A DNA stretch of 64,000 bases from Caecitellus pseudoparvulus (GCA_965644315.1 CBFFRQ010000056.1:434001-498000), one strand, 5' to 3'; numbered from the stretch's first letter, positions 9,644 through 21,111 are shown. Numbers and translations are program-made. The notes: a model not told the origin generated them from the sequence alone.

Positions 9644-9789
9644 GCCTTGGCGTGGTGGCGACGCAGGTTCAGGTTCCGCACCTGACGCGAGGCGGCGAGG
9701 GTGCGCGCACAGGGAGACTCGGACGAGGGGAGCGTGTGCGAGGACCACTGCACGTGTGCATTTGGGTTGGGTTTATTACTGGCTGCCCT

Positions 9790-11927
9790 TCACATGTGCT
9801 GCAGGTAGTGCTGCAGGGTGACGCGCAGTTGGGCGACAGAGGCGGGAGGGGGGGCTGACCCCCCCTGCGTCACCGCCTCGCCCTGCAAGGCGCGGGCCAC
9901 CCCGTGCAGCAGGCGCACGTTGTCCACCCCCAGGGTGCCGCTGCTGATCAGCTGCACAGTCTCCATGGCAGCCTGCAGGGCGGTGAGGGGGGGGGCACCA
10001 CCCCCCCCCTCCCCGCCGGGAGCAGCTGACCCCGCGCCACCACCCTCCAACACCCCCTCCGGCATGGGCACGCCCAGCACACAGGCCAGCAGTGTCTTGT
10101 GTGCCAGGAGGTGTGGCACAAAGGCGGGCATGGCCCCCTCCAGCCCCAGCACCACGCGGCACATGCGGCGATGCAGCGCGGCATGCTGCCCCTTCAACGC
10201 CGCCACCGTGCCGGCCAGGGCATGCAGGTGGGCGGAGCTGAGCATGCCCTCGCGCAGGAGGCATGACAGGACGTCCTCCAGGGCACTGGTGAGGGCCAGG
10301 GGCACGCTGTCGGGGGCGGCATCCCCCCCCGACGTGGGCGTGGAAGCTTGCAGCTTCAACACATCCAGGGTGGTTTGCAGAGCGAGCGGATCGGCCACCA
10401 GCTGCTCGATGGCCGCTGCAGGCAGCACCATGGACACATCTCGCACCAGCTGGAAGCTGTGCATGGACAGGGTGGCGCTCGACGCAGCCTGCGCCGCGGA
10501 CAGCAGGCTGCTCCACGTGTCAGCGGAAACTGCAACCCCATCCGCACCCACTGCAGGCAGGGACTTGAGCAGAGCCGAGGGGGCAGCCGGCTGGGCCCCT
10601 TGGCCCACTGGGACAGGGGGTGTGTCACCCCCCACCGCCTCCTCCCCCCCCTCCTCCTCGGGTGGGGGCTGCTCCCCCTCCTCCTCCTCCTCCTCGCTGA
10701 ACGGTGTGTCAGCACCCTGCTCGTCGGGTTGCTGGGTGTCCACATTGTCGTTTGCGGCGCCGGCGGCGCCCCCCAGCGCGGAAATCGTCTCGATCATGCT
10801 CTCCAGGATGCCCGACGTGGCGATGAAGGAGCAGGCCTGGCGCCGCGCCTCCACTCCGCCGTCGCCGCCCGTCAAGCGCGACACCAACCGCTGCGCACCC
10901 AGTACCTGCACATCGGGCGCCCCATGCGTCAGCTGCAAGTGGGCCATGGTCAGGTGGTGCTGCAGCACCATGCGTTTGAACGCGTGTGTCTTCACACCGC
11001 CGAAGCGCGACTCAGCCTTGTCCGTCACCGCCACGATCATTTCGTGCACCGTGTTGGCAACCGTTAGCAACTCGCACTGCGCAGAGGGCAAGGAGCCGGG
11101 CATGGTGGCGCCACGCTGCAGGCGCAGCAGCATGGCCTGACACAAATCAATCAGGGTGCCCTGCGCAAACGCCTCCGTGCAGGTCCACCGCGCCTTGTCC
11201 AGAATGGACCGCGCGTAGCAGTCCAACTCCGCCAGCGGCACGGGCTCCACGCTCTGCCGTTGCAGGCGGTCGATGGCCGCAGCATAGCCCCCGGCATCTG
11301 CAAAGGCATTGGCGGCCAGGATCCAGTACCGGCTGGCGCCGCCGGCGGGGATTTTGAAGCTGGCGCCGTTGTACTGGTCGGCCTCCGGCGTATCACCCCG
11401 CAGGCCGTGGGCGGGAGTGCAGAAGAACTTGCTGCAGTCCGCAGTTGCCAGAAACACGCGGGAAATCTGCAGCAGCATGACTTGCGGCACGTTGCCCTCG
11501 ATGTTCTGCATGTACCACACCACCAGCTGCGTGACGGGGACCGGGACGGGGGGTTTCCGGAGTGGCTAAGCGGCAGCGCACGAATGTGGTGCAGGTCGAG
11601 TGCTGGTCACCGCCCCACGCACCTTCAGCAACTCTTGCACGAACTCAGTGATGGCAATGGCAAAGGGCTCTGTGGAACTCACGGCGCCCATCATGCGGCG
11701 CATGGCAGGGGACAGCACCTCCTCCAGAAATTCCTCCTGCTTGCGTTGGCGTGGTGGTGTGCCTTGACTGCATGTGCATGCGCTAGGCCCCTGCTCCAAC
11801 GCACCCGCGCCTCGCCGTTCAAAGACCCCGACCGAATGGCAGACAGGCGTTCCCTCAGCACCTGCAGCTCCTCCAGGTTTTCGTACGGCGGCAGGGAGGT
11901 GTCCTGCTCAGACTGCTCCGCTGCCAT
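9790..11927 (-). CDS. Unrecognised 657-residue protein with acidic centre (3 exons)
   Basis: Three exons join in frame: 11927-11805 (MAAEQSEQDT), 11736-11623 (EEFLEEVLSPAMRRMMGAV) and 11526-9790. Donors are GTGCGT in both cases and acceptors are CAG, with both junctions in phase 0. The first ~330 residues look like a conserved globular, mostly helical domain (for example ELLKLVVWYMQNIEGNVPQV, SRVFLATADCSKFFC, SRYWILAANAFADAGG). A highly acidic stretch (SEEEEEEGEQPPPEEEGGEE) follows, then a second helical, leucine-rich region to the C-terminus. There is no signal peptide and no membrane segment. I do not recognise the family; an armadillo/HEAT-like scaffold is possible but unproven. Its start is divergent from the dynein light chain gene, with 542 bp between start codons. 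Confidence 0.7.
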
Positions 11928-12469
11928 GGCTGGTGCGCAGGAGGCGGTGCGTGTTTGAAGCGGCTGGCGCGCGTGGGTAGCAGCGCAGGGTGCTACACGG
12001 AACCGAGGCGCTCGATTCTCGCACGATTGGTCGTGTGTGCCAGGCGTGCACGATGTGCATTCCCGGAGGCACTGCGAGAGGCGTGTGCTGACCCTGCAAC
12101 GGAAGGAGCGTTGGCAGGGGGGGGTGCGCCGGCGCGCACCCCCCGCTGTCGGTTCCAGATGCCCGTGCGCACAACAGACAAGTCACTGAACTTGCACCCC
12201 AGCAGTCGACGCCCGGCAGGCACTCGCTCCCCAGCTCGCGACGCTGGCCTGGAGACGGCGTGTCGCGCGCGACGGGTTCGCACAGAGCCGATCCGCCGCC
12301 CCTCCCCGGCGCCCGCCTGCCAAGCGGCCACCCACTGCCCTGCCCGTGCTCCAGCTTGCCCTCTGCATTTTCCCCCAGGCTGCCCCACCTCCAGCGCCAC
12401 GCACTGCCGCATTGACCCTTGTCCGCTGGCCAGGCCTGCGGCAGAAACGCTCGGCGGCCACCCCACGCC
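11928..12469. promoter_or_regulatory. Divergent intergenic region (acidic protein / dynein light chain)
   Basis: 542 bp between two outward-facing start codons. It should contain both promoters. No TATA box or gene is visible. A T-poor, C-rich stretch precedes the ATG at 12470. Confidence 0.4.
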
Positions 12470-13459
12470 ATGGCGCACTTTGACATCGACCCCAAGACGG
12501 GGGAGCCCTTCTCCCTCGTCGAGTACACGGTGCCACTGGCCGTGAACCCCAGCACCACCCTCGTGGACGCGTTTGGCCGGCGGGAGGCAACGCAGCAGGC
12601 TGCCGGCGCAGCCACCCGCCTGGCCCCCCCTGGCTCAAAGCACACCTCCGTGAACGACGGGCAGAGCGAGCCCACGCACCGGCGGCGGAGGGCTGGGCGG
12701 GGCAGTGCGCCCACCACTGCCTCCTCCTCCTTCATGCCTTCGGGCGAGGTGCTGCGTGTGCTGCATTCCGTGCTGCCGCCGCGTGAGTGGTTGGACGGCG
12801 ACGGCACGCTGTACTCCCAGCACGCCGTGGACAGCGCCCGCCCCACGCGGGAGGATGTTCTGGAGCTGGAGGAGCTGCTGGACCACGAGCTGCGTGCACG
12901 GCAGGCACGGCCCGCCACGTGCATTGCCGTGGCTGGCACAGCTGCCGCACGGGCCGGGTCAGGCGACGGCGCTGCCCTGCTGCGACATGGCTGCCTGTGC
13001 CCCGTGCGAGAAACGCTCTTCTCGCAAACCTACGACGAGCTCATTCGCCAAGTGTGTCTGCTGGAGCCAGCACGGGGACTGCTGCTGGCCCGGGTGCGGG
13101 ACCAGCACCGCATGGTCCTGGCTGCCTACGCGTCCCTGGCGCAGAGCGGCGTCAAGTACGCCGCTGACAAGGCCAGGGAGGCGGAGGACGGTGACGCTGT
13201 GGCGGCGACCCTCGCGCAGGACACACAGCGCCTGCAGGCGGAAGTGGCGAGCTTACGGCGGGAAGCAGCCCGTCTGCAGCTGCGCCTGAGCAAGGCCAAG
13301 GAGCGGCATGCTGGGCAGGGCGCGGCGCGGCGGGCGGCGCAGGCTGCGGAAATTGCCCACCTCACCGCTCAAAACGACATCTTCCGCACCTTCCTGCAGC
13401 AGGCGGAGAGCGCCGACATTGAGTTTGGCGTGGTCTCGGCGCCTCCTGCACACAAGTGA
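12470..13459 (+). CDS. DNALI1: Inner-arm axonemal dynein light chain, p28/DNALI1 family
   Basis: 329 residues, one exon, starting MAHFDIDPKTG. The family core is clear: LRVLHSVLPPREWLDGDGTL, then LELEELLDHELRARQAR, then CPVRETLFSQTYDELIRQV, RGLLLARVRDQHRMVLAAY, followed by a C-terminal coiled coil (about residues 230-320). p28 light chains bind the heavy chains of single-headed inner-arm dyneins and are needed for flagellar waveform, so the organism builds a motile axoneme. Compared with animal and algal p28, about 26 extra residues are inserted between RQAR and CPVRE; the insert could be real or an unspliced short intron. The N-terminal ~85 residues are variable, as in other family members. 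The stop is 12 bp from the stop of the convergent LYR gene. Confidence 0.93.
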   Translation: MAHFDIDPKTGEPFSLVEYTVPLAVNPSTTLVDAFGRREATQQAAGAATRLAPPGSKHTSVNDGQSEPTHRRRRAGRGSAPTTASSSFMPSGEVLRVLHSVLPPREWLDGDGTLYSQHAVDSARPTREDVLELEELLDHELRARQARPATCIAVAGTAAARAGSGDGAALLRHGCLCPVRETLFSQTYDELIRQVCLLEPARGLLLARVRDQHRMVLAAYASLAQSGVKYAADKAREAEDGDAVAATLAQDTQRLQAEVASLRREAARLQLRLSKAKERHAGQGAARRAAQAAEIAHLTAQNDIFRTFLQQAESADIEFGVVSAPPAHK

Positions 13460-13471
13460 CCTGTGCTGCGT

Positions 13472-14359
13472 TCACTTGCGTTGGGCAGCCGCCTCGGCGT
13501 CTGCCGCCAGCAGCGCGTCGCGTTGCTTGGCGTCCAGCACGAACTGCGCCACGTCAGCGTCCAGGTCCAGGTGGCCGCCGCCACCCTCCTCCTCATCGTC
13601 GTCATCAGCGTAGGGGTCCCACTCGCCCTCCCCTTCCTCGGCATCCTCATCGCCGTAGTCAGGCGTCAGCGCCCCCGCTGCGATCAGCTCAGCCACCTGG
13701 TCGGGGGACGCCCCCGCCAGCGTCTCCTGCTCCGCCTCAATGAAGCTCTGAATGCTGCCCCGGTCCACGCCTGTCATGGCGGTGAGGTCCAGCGCCGCCT
13801 GCTTGCCCGCCGCCGCCCGCGCCTCGGGGCTGGCGCCCTCGCCTGCCATGGCCGTCGCAGCTTGGTCCTGCAGGTGGGCTTTGAATTTGGGGTCACTGCG
13901 TGTGCGTTCGTAGAAGAGGTACTGAGACAGGGCACGCTCCGCTCTGCGCAGGGTGTGAAGGGGGGAGGTGGTGGCTGTGCTGCTCACCGGCGCTGCGCCC
14001 AAGTGCAGTGCAGCAGGCGGCACACGCACCGCTCCCGCAGCTGTTTGGCCAACTCCGGGTTGGTTTCGAACTTGTTCGCGCGGAATTGCGTGCGCACGAC
14101 CGCTCGGAGTGTGGCTGCCTTGCCGCTCTGTAAGCAATGTGCGCCAGAGACAGTGGCGGGGGGCGCAGGCGTGAGGGTTGGCGTACCGGCGCTCGCTCAC
14201 CTGCACACCAGCCATGTGCTTGACGAGCCGGAGGCAGTCGCGGTACACCTGTGGCGGGGGACGGTGGCAGGGAGGCGTGCGCGGTGTCAACATGGTCTGA
14301 AGCGGAACTTGGTTTGGCAGACGGCGCACCTGAAGCGTCGTGCGCTCAGCCACAGACAT
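13472..14359 (-). CDS. LYR-motif (Complex1_LYR family) protein, 4 exons
   Basis: Four exons join in frame: 14359-14330 (MSVAERTTLQ), 14248-14201 (VYRDCLRLVKHMAGVQ), 14127-14030 (SGKAATLRAVVRTQF...) and 13943-13472, giving 215 residues. The spliced protein has the family pattern: a (L/V)YR tripeptide at the first helix, then LRAVVRTQFRANKFETNPE and a third helix, AERALSQYLFYERT. LYR proteins are small matrix factors that bind acyl-carrier protein and help assemble Fe-S clusters or respiratory complexes; LYRM9-like spacing is closest to what I recall. The C-terminal ~130 residues are an unusual extension: Ala-rich, then strongly acidic (GDEDAEEGEGEWDPYADDDDEEE). Donors are GTGCGC, GTGAGC and GTGCGT. 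No obvious mitochondrial presequence is seen, as is normal for several LYR proteins. Confidence 0.8.
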   Translation of the reverse strand: MSVAERTTLQVRRLPNQVPLQTMLTPRTPPCHRPPPQVYRDCLRLVKHMAGVQVSERRYANPHACAPRHCLWRTLLTERQGSHTPSGRAHAIPREQVRNQPGVGQTAAGAVRVPPAALHLGAAPVSSTATTSPLHTLRRAERALSQYLFYERTRSDPKFKAHLQDQAATAMAGEGASPEARAAAGKQAALDLTAMTGVDRGSIQSFIEAEQETLAGASPDQVAELIAAGALTPDYGDEDAEEGEGEWDPYADDDDEEEGGGGHLDLDADVAQFVLDAKQRDALLAADAEAAAQRK

Positions 14360-16015
14360 GGCGCTGGGAAGGCAGGCGGTCAGAGCATACAACACTGGCG
14401 ATGGTCTCAAGATGCCGAGGTGTGGGGCGCGAGGGTGGCGTGTTGTGCCGGGCAGGCGCAGATGAGCGTGGGGCACCTGCGGAATCTGAACGGCAGGCAG
14501 GTCTTGCAGAGCATTGACAGGCAGCAGTGCGCCGCCGGCAGCAATTTCGCCAATCTGAAGAAACGCACCAGCCTGTCACCTCCAACGGGCGCACCTTGTC
14601 CAGACCAGGCCCCCGCCAAACGTGCCCGGCGCTGCCAATCGCCGCACTGCCAAGCTTGCGCATGCGAGAAGCCGTGTCAGCTGACGTCGCCGGCACTTCG
14701 CAGGCAGCCGATGGGGAACAAGTGCCCCGAGCAGCGTCAACATGACAGATTCCAGTGCGCAGGGGTGTCCGTCATGAGTGGGGCAGGCTGCCGCGGCCGG
14801 CGTGTCGCGGCGTGGGTGCGCTGGAGCACCTTGCCCCACGCCGACAGGTGCGGGATATTTCCCCGCCGCCCACGCCCGGCGGCGTTTGAAGCGGCCCATG
14901 CCGACATGGGCAGCAGCTTCCCCGCCGCGGCACGCCGGACGCCGTGTGCTGGCCCCACCCCTGCCAGACTGCCGCCTGGTGACTGGACCTGCCCAAACTG
15001 CCCGGCAGGCTGGGCGGTTCCGGTCCTACCACGGTTGCGGTTGCGGGCACTGCCGCGCCCCACTGCTGCACTGCTTTGCGGCCCTTGTGGCGTGGCCGCC
15101 CAGCCACTCGCCCGCCCTGCAGAGCCATGGCATGTGCGCGCAGACGAGGCGCTTGTCCTTTGAACCCTTCCTCCACCCCGCTTTGCCGCTGGCCCGGCCG
15201 TGGGGCGGCGCAAACTCGCTGCAGCTGCGCGGAAATAGCTCATTCTCGACAATGGGAATGCAGGCTCCCTAGCACACCATGGGGCTGCATGCGCCAAGTG
15301 TTCGAGCGCATTCAAGTGGGGAGTGCGATTCTCGCTTCGGGGCCCTGCTGACGGCAGGGGGAGCGCCGCTGCGCTTGCAGCACGCAGCGCCTGGGAGCAG
15401 CAGCACCTGCAGCGTCAGCCGCCGCGGCGCACACGCTCCACGTCAGCAGGGCGCAGCTCGCTGCTCGCGAGGCTCCACGCTGCGACAGCACCCTGCATGG
15501 CATGGCATGCATGATACCTATGCGTGAAAGCTGCTTTAGCCGGCACAGAACGGCAGACGGCGGCATACCTTCGCCTCGAAAGTGCCTGCTGCAACACGCA
15601 GCGGCGTGATGGCGCGTGCGCCGGAGCAGCGCCAGCACGGCCCCACCGCGCTGGAAACGCAGGCAGCGCACTGAGCACACGCCAAACTGTTCCGCTGTGT
15701 TGTTTTCGGGCACCTTCCGCGCGTGCTCTCTGCAGCGTGGGCGAGTTCGGAGCGGCTCGGTCGGGCGGCGACACGCGCCTTCGCAGGGACTCTCCCCACG
15801 AGGTCAAAGCATGAGTGCAGTGCTGAGCGAGGTGTGCCGTCCGTGTGGGTGTCGACGGGGCTCGCCGGGGCGCCAGGGCTGCCTGCGATGGTGCTAGGCT
15901 GCGGAGGCCAAGCTGGCGCCAGCCCCCCCAAACACCCTTGGCTTCCACCCAGTCACTTCGGCGGCCGCCGCGGCATGGCACAATTGCGAAGGCTCCCACT
16001 TTGCGCACCAAAGCA
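14360..16015. other. 1.66 kb region without a confident gene
   Basis: Between the divergent LYR gene and the Cys-cluster gene. Several long open frames exist on both strands, as expected in this composition, but none shows a conserved domain, repeated motif or supported splice structure. It carries a GCGGAAAT motif at about 15229-15236. It probably contains both promoters and possibly an unrecognised multi-exon gene. Confidence 0.35.
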
Positions 16016-18188
16016 TGAGTGTCGGCGTTGACACGGCAGGTGCTGCAGGTAATTCAGTCAGGGGCCGCCACAGCCCGCCACCGGCCAACCGTTTTGCCGC
16101 TTCTGGAGAGAGGCGCAGAGCATCGAGCTGCCCCGCACCTGCCAAGCGCGTGGGCAGCCAGCAGCGCAAGCCACGCGCGCGCCAGGAGTAGGCATGAACA
16201 AGAGCACGGGGCCTCGTCCGCCTGTGCGGCCAGGATACGCATGGTGCGTCGCGCGGGGCGCAGGCCGGTCTGGGAAGTGCTGGTCGTTGTGCTGCTGCCC
16301 GCAGGCATCCACACCTGCCCTGGCACCTCGCTGCACACGCTGCCCCGCCCCCTCCACAGCACCCTTTGCGCCAAAGCCAAGGTGCGCACGGCTGCCTGCC
16401 CTGCTCCCCCGCCTAGTGGGGGTGCCCTGCTCACGCCCCCGCCCCCTGGCTCCATGCTGCTGCCTTAGCAATGCCCGCACGGTAAACTCCCGACGCCCCT
16501 GCACGCACTGCAGAGGCGCTGCTCCGGGACGACGGGGGCCGAAGCCTGCGACCGGTGCAAGAAGAACAACTGCGAAGACAAGTGCATCCCCGTCTCCACC
16601 AAGCGCTCGCTGTCAGGTGTGTGTGCGCGGCAGGTCGACCCCGCGCTGTGCAGGCTGTGTTTCACCACCGTCTCCGCACCGGCCTCCCGTTCCCCGCCGC
16701 CGGCACAGGGCCCGAGAAGGACAAGCTCCGCAAGCACGACGGCGTCAAGTTCCACAACAAGCCCTTGGGTGCACGGACGACTTCTGCCGGCGCCTCGCAA
16801 GATCAGGTCAGTGTGTCGGCGCGCGTTGCGTGGTTGCACGTGGTTCTCGGCAGGCTCCGCACAGCCAAAGCTGCCGACAAGTGCCACAGACGCCCCACCC
16901 AATGTGCCGCGTACCATGCATGTGCCAAGGTGCCTACATGGGGGGCAGCGCGTGCCTTCGCGCGTGGGGGCGCGGCCTGCCCTGGGGCAGTGCAGCGGTA
17001 AAACTTTGCCGCTCCTGCTAGCGACAGCCCTGCACACGTTGCCCACGGGCTAACTGCCTGCACGCACGCCACCACGCGATCACCATGCAGGTTCCCATTC
17101 GACGATCCAAGCGCAAGGCGGCTGCAGCATCCACGGAGAAGATGCGTGCTACAGTGCTCGAGGAAAACGCGGACGGCGCGGCGGAGGGGTTGGCGGCGGA
17201 AACGCAGGGCGTCGGGAAGAGTTCAGGCGCACAACCTGCCGCCGCCCTCCCAGCACCCCAACGCGGACACGACTCACGCGGCACCCAACCAGCAGCCCAG
17301 GCACCCGCAACGCGTTCAGAACACGCTGCCTGGCCAGTGCAGCGAGCGCCTGCCCCCGGCAACGCCGGTACCAGCAGCGCTGCTCCCAACTCGTCATGTG
17401 CGCCAGGGCAAGTGCACCCGCCTGGGCAGACGGCTGTACAACCAGGCTGGCAGCAGCCTGCGCAACCATACGCGCCGATGCAGAGCATGTACCAGGCACA
17501 TGCTCCCCTCCTGTATCAATACGGAGGCCCCAACCAGCTGCCAAGCGCCGCATCTTCAGGCTTCACCACGCCGCTTGCGGGGTCCGCGTGGGACAACTCA
17601 CCCCCCGCGCAAAGCCCACAAACAGGCGCCAACCCGGGCATGGGGCGCCCATGGCCTGCCTTGGGGGCGCCAACACACAGTGTCCCAAGACTGGGTCCGT
17701 GGGCAGCCCCCCCTCACCCTGCGCAAACTACCTACAAGCCCTACTTACCACACGCGTGGGGCGTTGTGGGTGCAACCCTCCAGCCCCACGCGCACACACC
17801 GCCAGCACCCGCGACACTGGGCGGCCGCGTCCGCCGTCGGTCTTGTCCCGATGACACTGCCCAAGTGCACCCGGGGGCTGCCTCTGGCGCCGCTTACTGG
17901 TCAGCTGACGGCGTGTCTGCCCCCCCACCCCAGCGCGCTCGTGGGCTGGAGTCCGCAGAACCACAGGCACACCACACCCACCTCGCCACACAGCCTGGGA
18001 CGGCCGCACCGTTGATATCATCGTGGTCACAGGCTGTCTCTCGGCCGATGGCCGGCCTGTCCCCCTCTGCAAGTGCCGGGGGGGCGCAGGAGCCCGCTTG
18101 CAGTGCTCTTGGCGGTTCGCGAGCCGGCGCGCAGGCGGTGACACCCCGCGCCCCCAGCGCCGCTCCCTACCAGGCCACCATGGTGTGA
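16016..18188 (+). CDS. Cys-cluster, Pro/Ala-rich nuclear-type protein (5 exons, one 13-nt microexon)
   Basis: Five exons join in frame: 16016-~16188 (MSVGVDTAGA), a 13 nt microexon (CAATGCCCGCACG, about 16468-16480), an exon from AGGCGCTGC (after the CAG near 16511) to about 16616, an exon at about 16708-16806, and 17092-18188. The third exon encodes the Cys cluster RRCSGTTGAEACDRCKKNNCEDKC, spaced C-x7-C-x2-C-x4-C-x3-C. It resembles half of a fungal-type Zn cluster but is not a family I can name. The next exon is basic (EKDKLRKHDGVKFHNKPLG). The last exon starts with a basic patch (PIRRSKRK) and continues into a long Pro/Gln/Ala-rich tail typical of transcription regulators. Nuclear DNA- or RNA-binding is inferred. 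The splice model rests on phase agreement at four junctions; the microexon is the least certain part. Confidence 0.6.
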
Positions 18189-19182
18189 AATCGACTGCAT
18201 TTGCCCTGAAACTTCTCATTGTCAACCTGGCTGCCACCTGCCGTGCCTGTGCAGCCTGTGGAGCCCGCCGCCCCTGCCGAGCCTTCCCTTGCTGGGGCGC
18301 TGTGCGCCTCCCCGGGCAATGCAGCGGCAGCCACGCCTGCAGCTGCCGACAGCAGTGTCGGTCACCGGCTCACTGCTCTGCAAGCCAGTGCCTCTGCTTG
18401 TAGTTGCAGGCGCAGTGGGTGGTGCCGGCGCACCGCGTCCCCTTTTCCGCCCCTCAGCCGTGGGTGGTGGAATGTGCGCCAACTCGCTCTCGCTGTCGGC
18501 GGAGCCGCGCCATGGCACGCACGCCCACCAGTGGAACGGCACCGTGTTGCTGGGGGCACGACAATGTCATGTGCTTGTCTGTTACCCCGTGTGAGGCATT
18601 CGTCGTTGTCTGCGTTCTGCACAGGCTCGCCCACGGCGGGTGGGGGATCAGGGAGCTGTCGGCCGTTTCCACGCCCGCGCAGGCCCGGCCCTGCACCCCG
18701 TACGGCGACCATGCTGAGAGCCATCACCCGCCATCACGTGGACAGCACTCCTCCCACTTAGCTGGCTGCTGTAGAGCTTGGTGGGTGCTCGCACAGCACA
18801 ATCTTTCGCTGCCTCCGGCTCAACTGCCGCTGCACAGGCCAATGCTGCCGACGCCCCCCTCACGCAGTGAGCAAGGCAGTTCCCGCGCTGCAAATTGCCA
18901 TGACATGTGTACACTGACTACACATTGTAAATGTAGATACTGTATCCCGATAGGATGCGTGTGCGGTGGGGTTGTGTCGAGGCACGAGGCGGCAAACGGC
19001 GGCACCCACCACGCTCTCACATGCAGCACCAACGCGCCGCCCCACAGCACGCACTGACAGAGCTCCGGTGCACAACACAACTGCAGTGGCCTGTAGATGT
19101 ATCTGGTATTGGGACGTGGTACCTGTAGCTCCCGCTGCCTGCGCAGTCGCCGCTGTCGGTGCGCCTCTCGGGTGCCCGGCGC
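18189..19182. other. About 1 kb region without a confident gene
   Basis: Between the Cys-cluster gene and sepiapterin reductase, both on the plus strand. A relatively AT-rich patch (about 18895-18965) precedes the reductase gene by roughly 250 bp and may be part of its promoter. No domain-bearing frame, tRNA or repeat is seen. Confidence 0.35.
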
Positions 19183-20199
19183 ATGGCTCGCCCTGCCGCA
19201 GCTTGGCTGCGTGGGGCATCGGCGCAGGGCGATGGCGGCTTGGCGAAGTTCGCCCTCATCACGGGGGCAAGCCAGGGCTACGGGCGGGAATTGGCGTGCA
19301 TGTGTGCTGGAGCTGTGGAGGGGCCCCTGACCATGCTGCTGTCTGCCCGCAGTGAGGCGGGGCTGCGGGCGACGGCGGCCAAGGTGCAGCTGGTGCGGAA
19401 ATCGAGAGCAGCAGTGCCCCCTGGAAGGCAGGCGGCACTGCCACGCAAGCACCCCCCTCCACGAGCAGGCGAATGGCGACGTTGATGTGCACTGCCACCC
19501 CTGTGACTTGTCTGCTGACTCTGGCCCGGAGTCCCTGCAGGCTGCCATGCGCGAGCTCGTGCGTGCAAGCGCCCCCTCGCCCCCCCACCAACTGCCCTGT
19601 GCGGTGCCGCGCACCCGCCCGACCTGCCGCAACCCCCGCCACAGCTGAGGCAAGAGACCTACTCCACTGGACTGTTCCTGAGTAACGCCGGCTCCCTTGG
19701 GCCGCTGGGGCCTTCGCACGCCCTGCACACGGCTGCAAGTTCCGCGGACGTTGCACGCTTCTTTGCGCTCAACGTCGCCGCGCACATGTGGCTGTCCAGC
19801 GCCGTCTCCCAGGCGTTCCACGCAGAAACCAGGCATGGCGGCGTCATAGTTAATGTTTCTTCTCTCGCGGCAGTGCAGCCTGTCGCGCAGTGGGGGGCCT
19901 ACTGCGCCGCGAAAGCTGCCCGAGACATGGCTGCTGCAGTTGCGGCTTGTGAGTCGCCGACGGGGGCAGTGGAGGTGCTGAATTGGGCGCCGGGGCCCAT
20001 GCCAGGCGCCATGCAGACAACTCTAGCGCAGGCTGGCTTGGGATCTCCCGTCCTCGTGCCCATGGCTGACTCTGCTGCCGCCCTGGGCGCCCTGCTGTTC
20101 ACGCGCCACGGCCAGGCGGCGTGGGCGTCTGGCGCACATGTGGACGTGTTTGACAGCGCCCTGCAGAGCCTGCGCGCCACGCCTGCCCCCCCTCGCTGA
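19183..20199 (+). CDS. SPR: Sepiapterin reductase-like short-chain dehydrogenase (3 exons)
   Basis: Exons 19183-19392, 19469-19558 and 19645-20199 join in phase 0 (donors GTGCGG and GTGCGT) to give 284 residues. The N-terminus has the NADPH-binding motif ALITGASQGYGRELA; the middle has LFLSNAGSLGPLG; the active site has VNVSSLAAVQPVAQWGAYCAAKAARDM, with the catalytic Ser, Tyr and Lys in the usual SDR spacing. VLNWAPGPMPGAMQ near the C-terminus matches the sepiapterin reductase NYAPGP...MQ segment and separates it from generic SDRs. The enzyme makes the last step(s) of tetrahydrobiopterin synthesis in the cytosol, reducing 6-pyruvoyl-tetrahydropterin-derived ketones. Length (~260-285) is normal for the family. 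The stop is 13 bp from the stop of the convergent lysine-tailed gene. Confidence 0.87.
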
Positions 20200-20212
20200 G
20201 CTGTGCATTGTG

Positions 20213-21111
20213 TCACTTCTTGGCCTTCTTCGTCTTCTTCCCGCTCTTGGCCTTCTTGGGCTTCTTGCTGCTTGACCTTGCGCCGCCGTCGCTGCGGCTG
20301 CCAGGCTGCACTGCACTTGAGCCGCCACGCACAGGCTCTGCGCCGGCCGGGGCCTCCTGCACACCCGCGCCACTGCTGCCGGGGGGGGTGAAGTACCCCG
20401 GCAAGCTGGGCGCCTGCGGGATGGGGGCCAGGCGGCCCAGCTGTGGCACTGCCGCAGGCTTCAAACTGCCCATGGCGCTGCCGACTGCCTCGGCAGCCTG
20501 CGCACCCGGCACGGCGGCGTCAGGCACGCTGAGGATGAGGGAGGCACTCAGAGGGGGGGCTAGTAGCCGTGTGCCGGGGGGGAAGTCACTGCGCTTGGCG
20601 GGGGTCACCGCTGCTCGTGCGTTGTGCGTCGCCGGCAATGCACTGGCCACCACGGAGAATAGGGGGCGAGCCTTCTTCCCAGGGCCACGCACGGAGCCGG
20701 TGCCTTGCCCAGACGCCGGCAAGGACATTTTGCTGCCCTGCAGGGACTTCAGCTCCGCGCCGTGGGGCAGCTGCAGCAGCACCAGGCGCTTGCCTGGCTC
20801 CGCTGTCGTGAGGGCGCCGGAGGAGGGCTTCACCACGGCCCACTTGCCCGAGCTCAGGGTGAGTGTTGTGCGGCTGCCGGCGGTGCTGCCAGTGTCGCCT
20901 GTCCCCCGCACCACTGTCGTTGTGTCGTCAGCGACGCTGCCGGTGCTGTGCGGCAGGCGTGGGCGTGGGCGTGCGCAGCCTGCGGAAATTGCAGGCAGCC
21001 CTCTCTCACGCACCCAGTGGAGCCCTGCGCAAAGCTGACAGACTTGCGGCGCGCATCGGAGCCATCCCGCCTGCGCTTCTTGCTCTTCTTTGTCGTCCCT
21101 TGGCTGTCCAT
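20213..21111 (-). CDS. Lysine-tailed nuclear protein, possibly RNA polymerase I A34-like (2 exons)
   Basis: Exon 1 is 21111-21014 (MDSQGTTKKSKKRRRDGSD, a strong nuclear localisation signal, then KSVSFAQ). Exon 2 probably starts at 20945 (donor GTGCGT, acceptor CACAG), giving 276 residues. The exon 2 boundary is chosen to keep the frame and could differ slightly. The centre contains KWAVVKPSSG...GKRLVLLQLPHGAELKSLQG, reminiscent of the strand-rich core of the Pol I subunit A34.5/CAST (ELWLIxxPxxF...L.G). The tail, KKPKKAKSGKKTKKAKK, is also typical of A34.5. That assignment is tentative; a generic lysine-rich nucleolar protein is the alternative. Its start is divergent from RPC1. Confidence 0.5.

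Noticed and set aside
14360-16015. Candidate exons on both strands in the 1.66 kb gap
   Set aside because: Plausible splice signals exist, but no frame carries a recognisable domain or consistent phase; not reported as a gene.
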